From: Rhodobacter flavimaris
GTDB lineage: Bacteria; Pseudomonadota; Alphaproteobacteria; Rhodobacterales; Rhodobacteraceae
Reading direction: 5' to 3'
Length of the DNA stretch: 64,000 nucleotides
Assembly (NCBI RefSeq): GCF_021378075.1
Contig: NZ_JAJUOS010000001.1
Coordinates: forward strand, 495,586 to 559,585
Position numbers and translations under genes: made by a program
Notes under the pieces: generated by a model
Told to the model about the DNA's origin: nothing
Databases searched by the model: none
The model's input: the letters and a program-made list of their open reading frames with translations, nothing else
Part shown: positions 8,934 to 18,970 of the stretch, piece by piece
Layout: each line of letters starts with the position of its first letter
Position numbering within the stretch: position 1 is the first letter of the stretch

Positions 8934-9565
8934 CAGGCGCGCACCTTGGCTGCGGTGGGGAAAAAACGGTGATCACCGGTGCGGCACGCATCGTCTGCAG
9001 AGGGGCGACCGCCCTCATAGACATCGCGGCGGATCGAGCTGTCTGCCAGGTCCTCGGAAGCGGTCTGACCCGGATTTACGCCGATACCCCAGGTCGCCAA
9101 TTCTTCGATGGCCAGGGCAATGGCTGGCGCAATCTGCGCCGCTACGGAGGGCCTCAGGCCACCACCGTAGTCTTCAAGTTCGACGGGCTGGCAGCCAATA
9201 AGCGTCAGAAGTCGTGGTGCGCGGTCGAGCAATTCTGCCGTCGCCAGCACATCCTGAAAGCCGGTCTGGTGCAGAGACATCTTCTTGGCGCCCATGAAGG
9301 ACGGCACATCGTCATCACGCAAGACCTTCAACGTGCCGGGTTCAAGCCCGAAGTCGATCGCATCGAAGACAAGCAGGGCGTCGGCCTCTTCGAGGAACGG
9401 CAGCAGATAGAGCCCCTGCGTGCCGCCATCCATCAGGCGAACATTGGACGGCAGCGCGCAGCGGCTGGCCATCGCCTCGACGCAGCGGACGCCGAACCCC
9501 TCGTCCGCCCAGAGAACATTGCCGATACCAAGGATGAGAACCCTTTCGGGCGCGGTGGCTGGCAT
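8933..9565 (-). CDS. hupD: Hydrogenase maturation endopeptidase HupD
   Basis: HupD removes the C-terminal peptide of HupL once nickel is in place, here predicted to cut after His582 of HupL. The 210 residues show the three nickel-sensing positions of the HyaD/HybD family: the Glu in [11 protein letters not shown], the Asp in VFDAIDFG and the His in [10 protein letters not shown]. The ATG at 9565 has GGGAGGG 6 nt upstream. A 278-bp gap separates it from hupC, so it may have its own promoter. Confidence 0.94.
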   Translation of the reverse strand: MPATAPERVLILGIGNVLWADEGFGVRCVEAMASRCALPSNVRLMDGGTQGLYLLPFLEEADALLVFDAIDFGLEPGTLKVLRDDDVPSFMGAKKMSLHQTGFQDVLATAELLDRAPRLLTLIGCQPVELEDYGGGLRPSVAAQIAPAIALAIEELATWGIGVNPGQTASEDLADSSIRRDVYEGGRPSADDACRTGDHRFFPTAAKVRA

Positions 9566-9843
9566 GGGGTCCCTCCCTCAGACCGGATGCTGGCAAGAAG
9601 CTTTGCGCCTCGACTTACAATTGAAAATAGGCTTTGCAGCCCTGTCAGTCGGCGAGAAACGCAACCACCTGCGACAATCTGTCAAATTATTGATTTTGTG
9701 AGATTTAATCGAAATATTATGGCATCAGACTAGATGATAACTGCAAACAAACTTACCACACAAACGGATAAGTTGGAATCATTGCTTCCAAATCGAAGGG
9801 GCGCGGAATCTCTTCCACGCCCCTTCGACTCGCCGGCAGCGGG
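9566..9843 (-). terminator. hupC-hupD intergenic region with a strong hairpin
   Basis: Just after the hupC stop, 9793-9829 forms a perfect 11-bp stem (TCGAAGGGGCG / CGCCCCTTCGA) with a 15-nt loop. No T-run follows on the minus strand, so it may be a partial terminator or an mRNA-stabilising end for the highly expressed hupSLEC transcript. The rest is AT-rich. Minus-strand TTGACA (9685-9680) could be a -35 element for hupD, but no convincing -10 was found. Confidence 0.55.
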
Positions 9844-10620
9844 TCACTCGATGCGGTCATCCTTGAACGTGCGATGCCCGGAAATCATCGTAGAGACCAT
9901 CGACTGACGGCTCATGATGTCCTCGCGGATCGCCGCATAGATGTGGATGATCATGAAAATGACGATTGCCCACATGCCAAGGTGATGCAGCGTGTGCAGC
10001 CGTTGCGAATTCTGGACCAGCCCCAGAGCCCACCCCATTGCAGTATCGGGCAAACTGCCCTGCCCCGCACCTTCGGCATAGAGAGCCCACCCGGTGACCA
10101 GCATGAAGGTCAGACCAAGGGTGATGAAGGTGAACATCGCCACATGGGCCAGCGGATTGTGGCCTACATACTTCTTCGGATCCTTCTCGAGGAACATGTA
10201 CCAGCGCAGCTCAAACAGCAGTTCCTGCCAGAACCGCCGGTTGAAGATCGGCACATAGAACATCTGTCTGGCATGGCTATTGCCGACAAAGGCCCAGTAG
10301 ATGCGCCCGAAGAACCCAACCGTCAGGATCATGGCCGCTGCGAAATGGGCAAAGCGAATATAGCCCATCACGAACTGATCATAGGCCTCGGCGATCTGCA
10401 TTGACGGTAGCGGTCGCCCGATCAGGTAACCGGTCACGCAAAGGATGGTAATCGCCAGCGCATTAACCCAGTGCCACAGGCGAACGGGCGCCTCATAGAC
10501 ATAGACCGAGGTGCGGCGGCGGATCGACTCGAGATCTTCCAGGGTGGCATCGCCCGTCAGGCGGGATGCCTCGAAGATCTCATGCGACTCGCGGGCCGGA
10601 TGAAAGATCTTGTCCGACAT
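9844..10620 (-). CDS. hupC: Ni/Fe-hydrogenase b-type cytochrome subunit HupC
   Basis: HupC anchors HupSL in the cytoplasmic membrane and passes electrons from H2 to quinone through two hemes b. The 258 residues contain four membrane segments (roughly 50-70, 85-110, 165-190 and 210-235). Heme-ligand histidines sit in RLWHWVNALAI, RFAHFAAAM and LHHLGMWAIVIFMIIHIYAA. It closes the structural part of the operon, 3 bp after hupE and before the hairpin. Confidence 0.95.
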   Translation of the reverse strand: MSDKIFHPARESHEIFEASRLTGDATLEDLESIRRRTSVYVYEAPVRLWHWVNALAITILCVTGYLIGRPLPSMQIAEAYDQFVMGYIRFAHFAAAMILTVGFFGRIYWAFVGNSHARQMFYVPIFNRRFWQELLFELRWYMFLEKDPKKYVGHNPLAHVAMFTFITLGLTFMLVTGWALYAEGAGQGSLPDTAMGWALGLVQNSQRLHTLHHLGMWAIVIFMIIHIYAAIREDIMSRQSMVSTMISGHRTFKDDRIE

Positions 10621-10623
10621 GTC

Positions 10624-11202
10624 TCACCCCCCGATGAGGGCGAGCCCGCCCGTGACGACAGCAAGACCCAGCCCACGCCGTAGCATGGCAGCGCCTCGGC
10701 CCGACGCGATCGCCCGGGCAAGCACGACACCCACAAGGTGAAGCATCGCGGTCGAGGCGATAAACCCTGCCACAAACAGGCTCGCAGCCCCGGTAGCCTC
10801 GGCCGCATGTGCATAGCCATGGAAAAGCGCGAAGGCAGCTATCGCCGCGAGCGTCCCGGCGGGCAGCGATGCACTCCGCCCGGGGCGGGCGAAGGCCACC
10901 ATCAGGCCAAAGACCACGACCGAACCCGTAATGGCCAGCTCGGCGCCGGGCAGAACCAACCCGGCAAAGCCAAGGGCCGCCCCGACGATCATCGCGCCAA
11001 GGAATGCCGCCGGACCAGCCCAAGCGCGGCGCGGCAGGGCAAACCCGGACCACAACCCGACCGTGAGCATGGCAAGCAGGTGATCGGCCCCAAGCAGGGG
11101 ATGGGTTACGCCTGCCTCGAAGCCGGAAACCCCGTGCCCCGGATGCGCCATCGCCGGGGCGGCCAGAAGCGCGAGCAGTGTCGCAAGTGCAAATTTCTTC
11201 AT
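10624..11202 (-). CDS. hupE: HupE/UreJ family nickel permease
   Basis: HupE/UreJ proteins are small membrane proteins that admit nickel for hydrogenase or urease. The 192 residues have a signal-like N-terminus (MKKFALATLLALLAAPAMA) and the metal motif HPLLGADHLLAM after it. A second histidine motif, FALFHGYAHA, follows, and there are about six hydrophobic segments. It is inserted between hupL and hupC, 11 bp after hupL. The classic R. capsulatus order has hupC directly after hupL. Confidence 0.9.
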   Translation of the reverse strand: MKKFALATLLALLAAPAMAHPGHGVSGFEAGVTHPLLGADHLLAMLTVGLWSGFALPRRAWAGPAAFLGAMIVGAALGFAGLVLPGAELAITGSVVVFGLMVAFARPGRSASLPAGTLAAIAAFALFHGYAHAAEATGAASLFVAGFIASTAMLHLVGVVLARAIASGRGAAMLRRGLGLAVVTGGLALIGG

Positions 11203-11213
11203 TTCTTCCTCCC

Positions 11214-13007
11214 TCAGCGAACCTTGACCGTGGTGAGTTCTTCACCATCGGGCGACATGACATGGGTCGAGCATGCCAGGCACGGATCAAACGAATGCAG
11301 TGTGCGCAGGATTTCGACGGGCTCCTCGGGGCGCTCCACCTTGGTATCCATGAGCGAGGCTTCGAAGGCCCCGATATTGCCCTGCGTGTCGCGCGGGCTG
11401 CCATTCCAGGTCGTCGGAACAACGCATTGATAGTTCTCGATGCGGCCGTCCTTGATCTTGATCCAGTGTCCAAGCGCGCCGCGCGGCGCCTCGGTCATCC
11501 CCACACCCTTGGCTTCTTTCGGCCAGGTCGACGGATCCCATTTCTCAACGTTTGCAGTGCTTTCGTCGCCGTTCTTGATGTTTTGGATCATCTTATCGAA
11601 GAAGTGCCGCTGCAGACGCGAGCAGTACTCGGATTCAAGCGCGCGCGCCGCCGTGCGGCCAAGCGTCGAGAACAGCGCGTTGAGCGGCAGGTTCATCGTC
11701 CCAAGCAGCCCATCGACTTGGTTCTTGATGTCCTCATGCCCTTTAGCGTAGCCGACGATGTAGCGGGCGAGCGGACCGACCTCCATCGCATGCCCCTTCC
11801 AGCGGGGCGCCTTGATCCACGAATATTTCGCGGCCTCGTCAAGCTCGAGGATATGAGTGCGTGTGCCCTTGGCGTTTGGACCAAGCTCGTAATGCGGGTT
11901 GGTTTCGCCATCCCAAGGATGCAGCCCCTTGCCCGGTTCTCCGTAGGTGTACCAGGAGTGATCAACGAATTCCTGCACCTGCTCGGGGTCACGCGGATCG
12001 ACGTCATGTACCTCATTGAGGTTGCCGTTGATGATCGCGCCGCGCGGCAGGTGCAGTTGCTCGGCCGAGAAATCGTTCGGATTCTCGGGGATATCCCCGT
12101 AAGCGAGAACCGCTTTCGACGACAGCCCGCCGCCGTAGAGCCAGTTGCGATAGAAGCCACCAATCGCGATGACGTCCGGGATATAGACGTTGCGGTTGAA
12201 CTCCAGACACAGGTCGATGATGGAGCTGACCATGTTCAGCCGCTCCATGTTGATCGCCCCGACCGCGCCCGTCGAATGGACGTTGATCGGGCACGGAACC
12301 CCGCCGACCAGCCAGTTCGGATGCGGGTTCTTGCCGCCAAAGATCGTGTGGACCTTGACGATCTCCTTTTGCAGATCGAGCGCCTCGAGGTAGTGCGTGG
12401 TCGCCATCAGGTCGGCCTCGGGCGGCAGAAGGTATGCCGGGTTATCCCAGTAGCCATTCTTGAAAAGGCCAAGCTGACCGGATTCCACGAACTTCTTCAG
12501 CCGGTTTTGCACGTCGCGGAAATAGCCGGGACTGGAAAGCGGGTGCGAGGGCGAGACCATCTGCTGCAACTCGCTCGTGGCCTTGGGATCCGCGCGCAGG
12601 GCGTTGACCGGGTTCACCCAGTCCAGCGCGTGCAGGTGGTAGAAGTGCACGATGTGGTCGTGGATCTGCAGCGCGAGCTGCATCATGTTGCGGATCGAGT
12701 TGGCGTTGTCGGGGATCATGATCCCCAGCGCATCCTCGACCGCGCGCACCGAGGTTAGAGCATGGGTGCCGGTGCAGACGCCGCAGATGCGCTCGGTAAA
12801 GGCCCAGGCGTCACGCGGATCGCGACCCTTGAGGATCACTTCGAGGCCGCGCCACATGGTCCCGGTCGAGACCGCGTTGGTGATCACGCCGTGGTCGTTG
12901 ACGTTCACTTCGCAGCGCATGTGACCTTCGATCCGGGTGACCGGGTCGACGACGATCCGCTTGCCGGAATTGTCGAGGTTGAAGCCGTTCGGGGTTTGCG
13001 TGGTCAT
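11214..13007 (-). CDS. hupL: Uptake [NiFe]-hydrogenase large subunit HupL
   Basis: HupL carries the NiFe(CN)2CO centre that splits H2 on the periplasmic side of the membrane. The 597-residue precursor has L1 motif RICGVC (Cys75, Cys78) and L5 motif DPCLACSTH (Cys576, Cys579). Cleavage by HupD after His582 would remove a 15-residue tail. It lacks its own signal and should be exported with HupS through Tat. The start ATG at 13007 lies 3 bp after hupS. Group 1d membership is inferred from the paired small subunit. Confidence 0.97.
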   Translation of the reverse strand: MTTQTPNGFNLDNSGKRIVVDPVTRIEGHMRCEVNVNDHGVITNAVSTGTMWRGLEVILKGRDPRDAWAFTERICGVCTGTHALTSVRAVEDALGIMIPDNANSIRNMMQLALQIHDHIVHFYHLHALDWVNPVNALRADPKATSELQQMVSPSHPLSSPGYFRDVQNRLKKFVESGQLGLFKNGYWDNPAYLLPPEADLMATTHYLEALDLQKEIVKVHTIFGGKNPHPNWLVGGVPCPINVHSTGAVGAINMERLNMVSSIIDLCLEFNRNVYIPDVIAIGGFYRNWLYGGGLSSKAVLAYGDIPENPNDFSAEQLHLPRGAIINGNLNEVHDVDPRDPEQVQEFVDHSWYTYGEPGKGLHPWDGETNPHYELGPNAKGTRTHILELDEAAKYSWIKAPRWKGHAMEVGPLARYIVGYAKGHEDIKNQVDGLLGTMNLPLNALFSTLGRTAARALESEYCSRLQRHFFDKMIQNIKNGDESTANVEKWDPSTWPKEAKGVGMTEAPRGALGHWIKIKDGRIENYQCVVPTTWNGSPRDTQGNIGAFEASLMDTKVERPEEPVEILRTLHSFDPCLACSTHVMSPDGEELTTVKVR

Positions 13008-13010
13008 GGC

Positions 13011-14087
13011 TTATGCCTCCTCGTTCTTCTTCTGGGCGCGCTTGAGCGCAGAGACCGCGGCATGCACCGCCACGGCGCCGCCAACGACGCCCGCCGCGGT
13101 CATGCCGACCTTGTCGGCATTCGCCTCGATCCCGAATTGCTTGATGTTGGTCAGGCGGTCATAGAACGAGCCCTGATCCCAGAATCCGTCCTCGGAACAG
13201 CCGATGCAGCCATGGCCGGACTGGATCGGGAAGCTTACGCCCTCGTTCCAGCGCACCGTCGAGCAGGCGTTGTAGGTGGTCGGCCCCTTGCAGCCCATCT
13301 TGTAGAGGCAATAGCCCTTGCGCGCATTCTCGTCGTCCCAATGCTCGACGAACTGGCCAGCGTCGAAATGCGGGCGGCGGTAGCATTTGTCGTGGATGCG
13401 CTGCGAATAGAACATCGCCGGGCGGCCCTGACGGTCAAGTTCGGGCATGCGGTCGAAGGTCAGCATATAGGTGATGACACCGGTCATGACCTCGGCGATC
13501 GGCGGGCAGCCGGGAACCTTGATGATCGGCTTGTCGGTGATGACCTTGTGCACCGGCGTTGCGCGCGTGGGGTTCGGCGCCGCCGCCTGAACGCACCCGT
13601 AGGACGCACACGCGCCCCAGCTGATGATCGCCTTGGCGTGCTTGGCGGCCTCGCGCAACTGCTCGACAAACGGCTTGCCGCCGACGATGCAATACATTCC
13701 ATCCTCGTTCAGCGGTGGGTTACCCTCGACCGCAAGGATGTAGTTGCCCTTGTATTTCTCGATCGTATCGGCCAGCGCGGCCTCGGCCTGATGCCCCGCC
13801 GCCGCCATCAGTGTGTCGTCATAATCAAGCGAGATCATCGACAGCACAACATCCTTGGCTAGCGGATGCGCCGAGCGGATGAAGCTTTCCGAACAGCACG
13901 TGCACTCAAGCCCGTGGACCCAGATCACCGGGGTGCGCGGCTTCGTCTCCATCGCTTCGGCGATCTTGGGCACATAGGCTGGGCCAAGCCCAAGTGCTGC
14001 GGCCGTTAGCGAGCAGTATTTCATGAAGCTGCGCCGGGTGATCCCCTGACGCCGCATCACGTCGTAAAAGGTTTCGATCTTCGACAA
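13011..14087 (-). CDS. hupS: Uptake [NiFe]-hydrogenase small subunit HupS, oxygen-tolerant type
   Basis: HupS holds the three Fe-S clusters linking HupL to HupC. The 358-residue precursor has a Tat signal (TRRSFMK, 17-23) with likely cleavage after AEA (45). The proximal cluster is bound by ECTCCSES (Cys62, 64, 65), GACASYGC (Cys160, 165) and VPGCPP (Cys194). Counted from the mature start these are 17, 19, 20, 115, 120 and 149, the same numbers as E. coli Hyd-1. The extra pair 19/120 marks the 4Fe-3S cluster of oxygen-tolerant hydrogenases. A C-terminal membrane helix (about 330-350) is present. Confidence 0.97.
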   Translation of the reverse strand: MSKIETFYDVMRRQGITRRSFMKYCSLTAAALGLGPAYVPKIAEAMETKPRTPVIWVHGLECTCCSESFIRSAHPLAKDVVLSMISLDYDDTLMAAAGHQAEAALADTIEKYKGNYILAVEGNPPLNEDGMYCIVGGKPFVEQLREAAKHAKAIISWGACASYGCVQAAAPNPTRATPVHKVITDKPIIKVPGCPPIAEVMTGVITYMLTFDRMPELDRQGRPAMFYSQRIHDKCYRRPHFDAGQFVEHWDDENARKGYCLYKMGCKGPTTYNACSTVRWNEGVSFPIQSGHGCIGCSEDGFWDQGSFYDRLTNIKQFGIEANADKVGMTAAGVVGGAVAVHAAVSALKRAQKKNEEA

Positions 14088-14291
14088 GGTGTCCCTCCCT
14101 CTCCGGTACTCGGACGCGATCCGCGAAAGCAGGCGCGCGCGTTGTCTTTCAGAGATGACAGGAGGAGGACGCTCAAAGTATGAGAATTACCGCAAATCCG
14201 TCAGCTGCAATTATGAAGCGATTTCAATTGGTAAACGGCATATGTCTGGTTTTCGCGCGGCAAGGTGGTAACCAGCAGCCGCCCCAAACGG
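14088..14291 (-). promoter_or_regulatory. hupS: Probable hupS promoter region
   Basis: This 204-bp gap between hypF and hupS is the only sizeable non-coding space upstream of the structural genes. In R. capsulatus the corresponding region holds a HupR site (TTG-N5-CAA) and an IHF site. Here minus-strand TTGCCGCGCGA (14263-14253) fits that pattern with one mismatch. AT-rich sequence at 14170-14240 could bind IHF and contain the promoter. I could not pick a clear -35/-10 pair. Confidence 0.45.
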
Positions 14292-16538
14292 TCAGCCACT
14301 TACCGGATACGACGGTATACCGGGATTCTGCCGCACCGCCGCAATCAGTGCCTGCCCTAAGGCTAGGCCGCCGTCATTCGCCGGGGTTTCCCGGTGGGTC
14401 AGGACGGGGATGCCTTCCAGCTTTGCCACGGTAAGCCGATGTAACAACGCATTCTGGAAACACCCGCCCGACAGAGCAACGGCACTAGCCTTTCCTGCGA
14501 GCACCAAGGCTTTCGCGCGGCTCGCAAATGCCGTGGCGAGCCAGTCGTGAAAGGCATAGGCCAGATCAGCCACGGGTAGCCCCTCTTGCAGCCCTGCGAC
14601 AAGCGTCTGGACCATCGCAGAGGGATCGATCACGCCATCCGCCCCCTGCGGCAGACCAGCCTCGTGCGCGCCACCTTGAGCGAGCGCTTCAAGAAGCATG
14701 GCCGCCTCGCCCTCGTAGCTTTGCGAAGCCACGCAAATGCCGAGGATTGCGGCGACCGCATCGAACAGGCGTCCGGCAGAGGACGACATCGACGCATTCA
14801 CGCCTGCCTTCGCCGCCGAGCGAAGCGCGGCAACCGGGAAGGTGGCAAATTGTCGGTCCGAAAACTCTGCGCAGCCTGCTGCATCAAGCCGCATCAGCGC
14901 ATTGCGCCAAGGCTCGCGCGCCGCGCGGTCGCCACCGACCATAGGTACCGGAGAGAGATGGCTCACACGCTCATATCCCGCGTAATCGCCCAAGAGCAGC
15001 TCTCCGCCCCAGACCGTCCCGTCATCCCCCAGCCCGGTTCCATCAAGGATGATCCCGGCAACCGGGCCTCCATCCGCAGGCCACCCGTTTTCGGCAAGAC
15101 AGGCCGCCAGATGCCCGTGATGATGACAGACCTCGGTTACAGGTAATCCCATCGCGTGCCCCGCCTGTGACGCCCGGTATCCGGGATGGGCATCGACGGC
15201 AACCAATGCTGTCCGATGGTCGAACAGCGCGCGGTAGTCGTCGATTGCCTTGTGGAACTCGTCTAAGCACAAGGCGTCGTCAAGATCGCCAAGATGATGC
15301 GACAAGAGCGCCTGACCGTTCTTGATCAGGCAGATCGCGCCTTTCATCTGCCCCCCCAGGGCCAGAATCTGCGGCGCATCCCCGAACCCCGGCGGCAGCG
15401 CTATTGTGCCCGGCACCCGCCCCCGCGCGCGGCGCAGCACCATGCGCGGCTCGGAGCGAAGGACCGAGTCGTCAAGTCGGCGCGCGATGTCCCGGTCGTG
15501 CATGAGATAGGCGTCGACAAAGGGCGCGAGCTTCTGCCGCGCCTCTTCATTGTCGATCACCTGAGGCTCGCCCGACAGATTGCCCGAGGTCATGACAAGC
15601 GGCCCCCGCGCCCATTCGCGCAACAGCAAATGATGCAGCGGGGTATAGGGCAGCATCCAGCCAAGCGTGTCCTGACCGGGCGCCAATCCATCGGGCAAAG
15701 CCAAGCCCGACTTGCGCAAGACCACGATCGGAGCCGAGGCATCGCACAGCAGTTCCTCGTCAGCCTTGGAAACTTCGGCATGATGCCGAATGGTCTCAAG
15801 GTCAGCCATCAGGGCAAATGGCTTGCCCGGCCGCCGCTTGCGGAGCCGCAACTTCTCAATGGCTTCGGCGTTCGTCGCATCGCACGCGAGGTGAAAACCG
15901 CCAAGGCCCTTTACGGCCACGATGCCGCCCTGCTTCAGCACCTCTCCAACGTTCGCCGCTTCGCGGATCTCGCCTGTCGGTTCCTCGAGCCAGACCCTGG
16001 GGCCGCAGTCAGGGCAGGCAATGGGCTGCGCATGAAACCGTCGGTCGGCAGGATCTTCGTATTCTGCGCGGCAGGCGGCGCACATTTCAAAGGGCGCCAT
16101 CGTTGTCTGCGCCCTATCGTATGGCAGCGCGTTGAGGATGGTAAAGCGTGGCCCGCAATGAGTGCAGTTGGTGAAGGCGTAATGGCGCCGGCGACCATCC
16201 CCCTCGATTTCGGCCAGACAGTCCGGGCAGGTCGCGGCATCCGGGGTGACGCGCGTTTCCGCGCCCTTACCTTGCGAGGCTACGATTTCGAAGCCATCGG
16301 GCGCGGTTGCAAAACGGTAATTAGATACCTCAACCGCATCGACCCGTGCCAGCGGCGGCGCCTCGGCGCGGATGGTCTGCGAAAAATCCCCGACATCGCC
16401 CAGAACTCGGATTAGCACGCCTTCCGGATCATTCAGCACATGGCCCAAATATCCGCGAGCGCGTGCAAGGCGCCAGATGAAGGGGCGAAATCCCACTCCC
16501 TGCACCTGACCACGCACCCTGATCTCGACCCCGCGCAC
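14292..16538 (-). CDS. hypF: Carbamoyltransferase HypF
   Basis: HypF makes carbamoyl-adenylate from carbamoyl phosphate and ATP and transfers the carbamoyl group to HypE. The 748 residues contain an acylphosphatase domain (3-90, VQGVGFRPFIWRL), a double zinc-finger (CPDC..CTHC, CAAC..CPDC, 105-190), a YrdC-like domain (about 200-380) and a Kae1-like C-terminal domain with VCHHHGHLAACLAENG. The start is GTG at 16538 with AGGGG 7 nt upstream, 9 bp after hupV. HypF lies between the sensor and structural genes, exactly as in R. capsulatus. Confidence 0.95.
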   Translation of the reverse strand: MRGVEIRVRGQVQGVGFRPFIWRLARARGYLGHVLNDPEGVLIRVLGDVGDFSQTIRAEAPPLARVDAVEVSNYRFATAPDGFEIVASQGKGAETRVTPDAATCPDCLAEIEGDGRRRHYAFTNCTHCGPRFTILNALPYDRAQTTMAPFEMCAACRAEYEDPADRRFHAQPIACPDCGPRVWLEEPTGEIREAANVGEVLKQGGIVAVKGLGGFHLACDATNAEAIEKLRLRKRRPGKPFALMADLETIRHHAEVSKADEELLCDASAPIVVLRKSGLALPDGLAPGQDTLGWMLPYTPLHHLLLREWARGPLVMTSGNLSGEPQVIDNEEARQKLAPFVDAYLMHDRDIARRLDDSVLRSEPRMVLRRARGRVPGTIALPPGFGDAPQILALGGQMKGAICLIKNGQALLSHHLGDLDDALCLDEFHKAIDDYRALFDHRTALVAVDAHPGYRASQAGHAMGLPVTEVCHHHGHLAACLAENGWPADGGPVAGIILDGTGLGDDGTVWGGELLLGDYAGYERVSHLSPVPMVGGDRAAREPWRNALMRLDAAGCAEFSDRQFATFPVAALRSAAKAGVNASMSSSAGRLFDAVAAILGICVASQSYEGEAAMLLEALAQGGAHEAGLPQGADGVIDPSAMVQTLVAGLQEGLPVADLAYAFHDWLATAFASRAKALVLAGKASAVALSGGCFQNALLHRLTVAKLEGIPVLTHRETPANDGGLALGQALIAAVRQNPGIPSYPVSG

Positions 16539-16547
16539 CGCCAGCCC

Positions 16548-17975
16548 CTAGTGAACCGTGCAAACCATGCAGGGATCGAAGCTGCGCACGATGTGCTGGA
16601 CGGAAATCGGAGAGGTCTCGCCCTGGCCGACCGGCGCGCCGACCAACGCGGCCTCCAACGGTCCCGGTGTGCCTTGCGCATCGCGGGGACTGAAGTTCCA
16701 GGTGGTCGGCGCGATTATCTGGTAGGACGCGATCCTGCCCCGCTCGATACGGACCCAATGGCCAAGCGCACCACGCGCCGCTTCCACCAGGCCCACGCCC
16801 TGTCCATGCTCGGGCAGCTTGCCTTGCACCATGTAGCGAGCGGCCGGGTCGATATCTCGGGCGATCTGTTCCATGAAGAGTTGCGTTCGGGCAATTTCCA
16901 GCAATCGGCCCGCGACACGCCCCAGCACACCAGCACCGTCGAATGACCGTGCCAGCGGGTGACCGTCGATAATCTGCCGCGCAAGCGCGCCGACCTCGAT
17001 CGGCCTTCCATCAAGACGCGGCGCCTTGCACCAGCTATAGGCCGCGTCGCGCATCACCTCATCGGGGCGTGTCATCCCCACCATCGGATGCGCGGTCTCA
17101 CCCAGCATCCAGGCATGCGACAGATCTTCGGTAATCCCGGTTGTCTGCAGGGGCGCAATCCCCCCTTCCCATATCCCGGAGGCGAATCCATGCCCATTTT
17201 CCAGGGGATAGGCGCCAAAGCTCATGTAGCGGCCAGATCCCGCCCCAAGACTCTCCAGGGACAGATCCTGGGCGATCTCTAGAAACAGCCCGATATCGCC
17301 CCGGCCCCAACGCACAAGCGCCTCGGGGGTCTCAAGCGCGATGAATTCCTCAAGTGGCGCCCCAAAGAGCACGCGCTCAAGATAGCCACGGAATGCGCGA
17401 AGGCTGGTCTCGATACGGATCTTGTCGCGCGGCCCCGGCGCGCGGGTGACACCCCCAGGCTGAATGGCGAGGGTGTGGGGCCACTTGCCCGCCATAAGAC
17501 CAAGAATGTGCATCAGCTTCGCCCGCGCCTCGACGCTCTGGCGCACGGCAGAGCCCTCGATAGCCGTAAAACGCTCGACTGCCCGCCCGTGCCAAGACCT
17601 GCCCGCATAAACGGGACGCGCGAAATCGGGCATGAAGAACAGGTTGAAATGGGTCAAGTGGTCTGAGACATTCTCGACCGCGTGGATAAGCGCGGCCATT
17701 GCGCCCCCCTGCGGGGTCGGGGAGATGCCCATAGCCGCCCCGAGCGCCCGGGCTGCCGCCACCGATTGCGAGATCGAGCAAATCCCGCAGATCCTCGGGG
17801 TGATCGTAAGCGCGTCGCGCGGATCCTTGCCCTCAAGCATACGTTCAAACCCGCGATACAAAGGCGCGTTCACCCGAGCGGAAGCGACCATTCCGTCGTT
17901 GACCTCGATATGCACCTCAAGATCGCCCTCGACGCGATTGAACGGTCCGACGACCAGACGCGGAGTATCGGTCAT
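16548..17975 (-). CDS. hupV: Regulatory hydrogenase large subunit HupV
   Basis: HupV with HupU forms the cytoplasmic H2 sensor that controls HupT activity. The 475 residues have L1 RICGIC (Cys63, Cys66) and L5 DPCMVC (Cys469, Cys472). The protein ends exactly at the His of DPCMVCTVH, with no C-terminal extension. That is the hallmark of regulatory hydrogenases, which need no HupD cleavage. Start ATG overlaps the hupU stop as ATGA. Confidence 0.95.
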   Translation of the reverse strand: MTDTPRLVVGPFNRVEGDLEVHIEVNDGMVASARVNAPLYRGFERMLEGKDPRDALTITPRICGICSISQSVAAARALGAAMGISPTPQGGAMAALIHAVENVSDHLTHFNLFFMPDFARPVYAGRSWHGRAVERFTAIEGSAVRQSVEARAKLMHILGLMAGKWPHTLAIQPGGVTRAPGPRDKIRIETSLRAFRGYLERVLFGAPLEEFIALETPEALVRWGRGDIGLFLEIAQDLSLESLGAGSGRYMSFGAYPLENGHGFASGIWEGGIAPLQTTGITEDLSHAWMLGETAHPMVGMTRPDEVMRDAAYSWCKAPRLDGRPIEVGALARQIIDGHPLARSFDGAGVLGRVAGRLLEIARTQLFMEQIARDIDPAARYMVQGKLPEHGQGVGLVEAARGALGHWVRIERGRIASYQIIAPTTWNFSPRDAQGTPGPLEAALVGAPVGQGETSPISVQHIVRSFDPCMVCTVH

Positions 17976-18970
17976 GCGCCGCCCCTGGGCTTGCGGATTG
18001 TTGGTGGCACCTCGACGCGCGAAGCGACCGCGTTACGCGCTATGCGCGGCGGTGTGGCCGCCTTGGACAAGGAGGCCAGCGCCATGAACCACGCCTTTGG
18101 CATGTCCGTAGGCAAGCCTACAGGAATTCCGGCGATCTTGGGCGTTTCGGTGAACGGGTGACGGGGTTCCTCGAACTCGGGGCCGGTGCAGTTGATGCAG
18201 GGATAGCCGCCGCGTGTGCAGCTGCCCTCGCCGTTCCACGGCCGGATATTGCAATCGCCAACCGCCTGGGTGCCCACGCAGCCCAGATGCTCCATCATGC
18301 AACCGATCTCTGACAACTCGACCGCCGAAGCCTTGTATTCATAGAATTCGTTCTTGGGGCAACCATGGTGGACGAGGTGCTGCGCATAGAACAGCGGACG
18401 CCCCAGCACATCGAGATCACTCGTTTCGAACGCTCCGGATTTGAGCAAGAGTAGGGTTTCGATGACCCAGCCCGGATGCGTCGGACACCCCGCAACGTTG
18501 ATCACCGGCAACCCCGAGCGCGCACGGAAATCCGCAGGCAAGGCGCCACCGGAATGCGCGCCTTCATACTGCACGCCCACGGCATCCGACGGATTACCTC
18601 CGGCCGAGGTGACCCCGCCATAGGCCGCGCAGGTTCCTACGGCGATAACGTTCTGCGCAAGTGGCGCCAGGGTGCGGACCCAGTCGAGCATCGAACGCCC
18701 TGTCCCGGCCAGCATCTGGAAACGCCCCGTCCCTCGGGGTCCGCGCGCGACCGAACCCTCGACAGCCAACACATCAAGCGCGATCTCACCGCGTGCAACA
18801 GCATCAAGAATGGCAAGCACCTCAGTTCCGGTCTCAACCGAAAGCGAAGGGTGCCACAGGAACTTCACGCCCGCGCCACCCAGGGTTTCAAACGCATCGG
18901 GATCTTCGGCGCACAGAAGCGACATCGTGCATCCGCCACAGCCGGCAGCTTGCAGCCACAAGACGTTCAT
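17972..18970 (-). CDS. hupU: Regulatory hydrogenase small subunit HupU
   Basis: HupU carries the Fe-S clusters of the H2 sensor. The 332-residue protein starts directly at the cluster domain (MNVLWLQAAGCGGCTMSLL) without a Tat signal, so it stays in the cytoplasm. The proximal site has standard ligands (CGGC, GTCAAYGG, AGCPTHPG) and lacks the two extra cysteines seen in HupS. An extra C-terminal tail (about 290-332) may dock to HupT. The ATG at 18970 overlaps the hupT stop. Confidence 0.95.
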   Translation of the reverse strand: MNVLWLQAAGCGGCTMSLLCAEDPDAFETLGGAGVKFLWHPSLSVETGTEVLAILDAVARGEIALDVLAVEGSVARGPRGTGRFQMLAGTGRSMLDWVRTLAPLAQNVIAVGTCAAYGGVTSAGGNPSDAVGVQYEGAHSGGALPADFRARSGLPVINVAGCPTHPGWVIETLLLLKSGAFETSDLDVLGRPLFYAQHLVHHGCPKNEFYEYKASAVELSEIGCMMEHLGCVGTQAVGDCNIRPWNGEGSCTRGGYPCINCTGPEFEEPRHPFTETPKIAGIPVGLPTDMPKAWFMALASLSKAATPPRIARNAVASRVEVPPTIRKPRGGA

